The translations under genes and the position numbers were made by a program. Shown here piece after piece: positions 6,794 through 8,263 of a stretch of 8,263 bases of DNA. The notes under the pieces were generated by a model, which was given only the letters and a program-made list of their open reading frames with translations, had not been told where the DNA came from and did not search any database. Within the stretch, counting starts at the first letter, position 1, and the number at the start of each line of letters is the position of its first letter. The stretch spans positions 1 to 8,263 of the forward strand of contig CADCOL010000108.1 of assembly GCA_902803015.1 (NCBI GenBank), in the 5' to 3' direction. Source of the stretch: an uncultured Lachnospiraceae bacterium (lineage in GTDB: Bacteria; Bacillota; Clostridia; Lachnospirales; Lachnospiraceae).

Positions 6794-6811
6794 CGGCGCT
6801 TTTTTGCACCG
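6794..6811 (-). other. Hairpin in the tRNA-Trp 5' leader
   Basis: CGGTGC (6811-6806) pairs with GCGCCG (6799-6794) around an AAAAAA loop, six pairs with one T-G wobble. The predicted start of transcription falls near 6811, so almost the whole leader before the tRNA would be this stem-loop, ending four bases before the tRNA 5' end. It would be removed by RNase P. Whether it has any function beyond being a leader is unknown. Confidence 0.45.
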
Positions 6812-6817
6812 AAAGTG

Positions 6818-6846
6818 ATTATAGCATAGCAAGTTCTTCTATGCAA
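6818..6846 (-). promoter_or_regulatory. Near-consensus promoter of tRNA-Trp (and probably the M13 gene)
   Basis: TTGCAT (6846-6841) as -35, exactly 17 bp spacing, and a perfect TATAAT (6823-6818) as -10, preceded by TGC, which makes an extended -10. This is the strongest promoter in the window, as expected for a tRNA gene. Transcription should start near 6812-6811, about 22 nt before the tRNA. Because no space for a promoter exists between the hairpin at 6717-6681 and the peptidase, this promoter probably also drives the peptidase. Confidence 0.88.
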
Positions 6847-6876
6847 GGTTTATTTCTCCGACACCCGTATAATTTC

Positions 6877-8263
6877 TTATATCCTCTGCGGATTGTCCGT
6901 AATATCCTCTTTGTCGACACCGCTGACTCTTCTGCGGATTCTGCCGTTCTTAATCTTAATATCCCGAAGTTCGGCGCAAGTAATCACACCGACTTCATTC
7001 CAGATATCCGCCTTGATTTCGGCATTTTCCACATATATTTCGGCTTTCTGCTCATATCCGCCGATAGCAAAGGCATGTTTTCCGTTGCATTCCGTGGATA
7101 ACACGGCATTCTGAACCTTTGCATCGGTTTTGCCGCGCAGTGTTCCCACGCCGGTACAGTTCTCCGCGCGCAGATTGACGGCATAATTGCCGTTATCTCC
7201 CGCAAAGACCGCATAATCTCCGTAAAGGCTTCCCACACCGACAACTTCCCCTCCGAGAACGGAGCACTTCATCGCCGTTTTGCTGATTCCGACCTTTACG
7301 GACTTGTTTAAGGAACCCACGCCCACCGCCTTGGTGGCCGAGATATCGATTTCAAGCAGGCAGGATTCAATCTTAATATCCTCTTCCCCGTTCATGGAAC
7401 CGAGACCGATACAGATATCTCCGTTTCCTTCGAGATTATATTTGCCTCTCTGGATAAATGTTCTGCCGCCGAGACCGGATCCGATACAGATTCCTTCTCT
7501 TCCCTTTGCCATGACATGCACGTCGCCGTCCTGCTGGAAGTAGATTTCTCCGTGATGCTGATCCATATAATTGCCGATTCCGAAGCTTTCCGAAGCATTC
7601 AGTACAATGGAAAGATTTCCGTCTCCCTCAATCGTAAGCCTGCTGTCCTCCGGAACCTGAATTCCGCCGTCAAACAGCATATTTTCGCCTTTTAAAATGA
7701 GAGTTGCTTTTGTTTTGGATCCGAGTTCGATGCAGGGACGGTTTTTTACGTTTGCAAAGTAAACATTCTCAAGCGTAATACGTCCCTCGTAGCCCGCCTC
7801 GATACGAAGATGAATATCGGTCTTAAGGCCGGGCGTTCCGATAATGGAAAGATCCTTGTATACCGCATTCTCGGCTCCGACCAGAATATCGGTGTTTCCG
7901 CCGCGAACCAGGGAGTTTAAGGAAACACGGTTGGTTCTGCCGGCAACATAAAGATGCTTTCTCTGGCCGTCCTGCTGTTCCTGCTTAAAGGTAATGATTT
8001 CGTGCCGGATTCGTTCATCGATTTCCGGACGGATTTCTTCGCACGGTCTCGCCGTATAGAATCCCTGAATCAGATCCGCACCGAGAAGAATTACCATCTG
8101 CAGTTCTTCTTTGGTCTCGATGCCTTCCGCCAGCGCCAGAATGCCGTTGTCGTGGCAGAATTCGATAATCTCCCTGACAAAATGCTGTTTCTGCGTTTTA
8201 TTCTGAATCTCGCTAAGAAGCGATCTGTCGATTTTTACATAATCCGGCATGTAACGAAGCAGA
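6877..8263 (-). CDS. EAL-domain c-di-GMP protein fused to a C-terminal beta-helix-like repeat domain (N-terminus outside window)
   Basis: The reading frame is open to the window edge (LLRY precedes the Met codon at 8250), so the start lies outside; residue numbers here count from that Met. Residues 1-85 are the last third of an EAL domain: YVKIDRS with Lys6 and Asp8, AEGIET with Glu42, and IQGFYTARP with Gln62. These are conserved c-di-GMP phosphodiesterase elements; the EAL triplet itself is outside. A short charged linker (about 85-105) follows. Residues about 108-440 then form a Gly- and beta-rich domain with alternating hydrophobic/polar strands and a recurring Gly-[Ile/Val]-Gly turn, as in parallel beta-helices. 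No membrane segment or signal peptide is visible in this part, so the repeats are probably cytoplasmic like the EAL domain. No clear terminator follows the stop, so transcripts may run on into the tRNA. The EAL call is firm; the beta-helix is inferred from the repeat pattern. Confidence 0.9.
   Translation of the reverse strand, partial: LLRYMPDYVKIDRSLLSEIQNKTQKQHFVREIIEFCHDNGILALAEGIETKEELQMVILLGADLIQGFYTARPCEEIRPEIDERIRHEIITFKQEQQDGQRKHLYVAGRTNRVSLNSLVRGGNTDILVGAENAVYKDLSIIGTPGLKTDIHLRIEAGYEGRITLENVYFANVKNRPCIELGSKTKATLILKGENMLFDGGIQVPEDSRLTIEGDGNLSIVLNASESFGIGNYMDQHHGEIYFQQDGDVHVMAKGREGICIGSGLGGRTFIQRGKYNLEGNGDICIGLGSMNGEEDIKIESCLLEIDISATKAVGVGSLNKSVKVGISKTAMKCSVLGGEVVGVGSLYGDYAVFAGDNGNYAVNLRAENCTGVGTLRGKTDAKVQNAVLSTECNGKHAFAIGGYEQKAEIYVENAEIKADIWNEVGVITCAELRDIKIKNGRIRRRVSGVDKEDITDNPQRI
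6976..7584 (-). repeat. About seven protein repeats of 25-31 residues with a G-[IV]-G turn (beta-helix rungs)
   Basis: Seven turn motifs occur in order: FGIGN, ICIGS, ICIGLGS, VGVGSLN, VGVGSLYG, TGVGTLRG and FAIGGYE. Measured between the second glycines (residues 226, 257, 282, 312, 340, 369 and 397 from the Met at 8250) the spacing is 31, 25, 30, 28, 29 and 28. An eighth, weaker copy is VGVITCAE near 420. Between turns, short strands alternate hydrophobic and polar residues. The DNA itself is not a close tandem repeat, so the copies are old and diverged. Confidence 0.75.

Noticed and set aside
6794..6811. Plus-strand terminator, because the stem encloses six T residues
   Set aside because: The T run is in the loop and not after the stem, and there is no plus-strand gene to terminate.
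6664..6846. In-frame 61-residue N-terminal extension of the M13 peptidase up to 6846
   Set aside because: It runs through the whole tRNA-Trp gene and the promoter -10, whereas the ATG at 6663 has a good AAGGAG and opens a clear lipoprotein signal peptide.

Overview
The window looks like a chromosomal segment of a low-to-mid GC Gram-positive Firmicute, most likely a Lachnospiraceae-type clostridium. The grounds are strong AAGGAG-type ribosome binding sites, lipoprotein signal peptides on both exported enzymes, a tRNA-Trp of Firmicute type without an encoded CCA, and several c-di-GMP signalling domains. This placement is inference; no marker gene fixes the species. Every gene I can support lies on the minus strand, so transcription runs from high to low coordinates.

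Reading in that direction, the window opens with the 3' part of a c-di-GMP EAL-domain gene (8263-6877). Its protein does not stop after the EAL domain but continues into about 330 residues that look like a parallel beta-helix, with a Gly-[Ile/Val]-Gly motif returning roughly every 28-30 residues. After a short gap come a near-consensus promoter (6846-6818), a leader hairpin, and a tRNA-Trp with anticodon CCA (6789-6719). A terminator-like hairpin follows (6717-6681). Directly behind it, with no room for another promoter, lies a lipoprotein M13 (neprilysin-type) zinc metallopeptidase gene (6663-4231) with an extra N-terminal domain carrying an EF-hand-like acidic loop. A strong hairpin terminator (4204-4153) closes this unit.

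The second unit starts from a promoter region around 4159-4127 and forms a tight operon. It encodes a three-domain response regulator (REC, degenerate GGDEF, intact EAL; 4043-2343), a free-standing Hpt phosphotransfer protein (2353-2015), a NagZ-like GH3 beta-N-acetylhexosaminidase lipoprotein (2015-54), and the first 12 codons of a further gene (38-1), possibly a flavin reductase. The first three genes overlap at their stop and start codons, so translational coupling is likely, and the fourth has its ribosome binding site abutting the stop of the third.

Together the second unit joins phosphorelay parts and c-di-GMP breakdown to a cell-surface peptidoglycan-trimming enzyme. The first unit places an EAL/beta-helix fusion near a surface protease. 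A plausible but unproven reading is a region where c-di-GMP signalling is tied to surface or cell-wall remodelling. The most unusual items are the EAL/beta-helix fusion, the coupled regulator-Hpt-GH3 operon, and the tRNA-hairpin-protease arrangement. No gene-free stretch exceeds 300 bases, and I see no insertion sequence, CRISPR array, integrase or replication origin.
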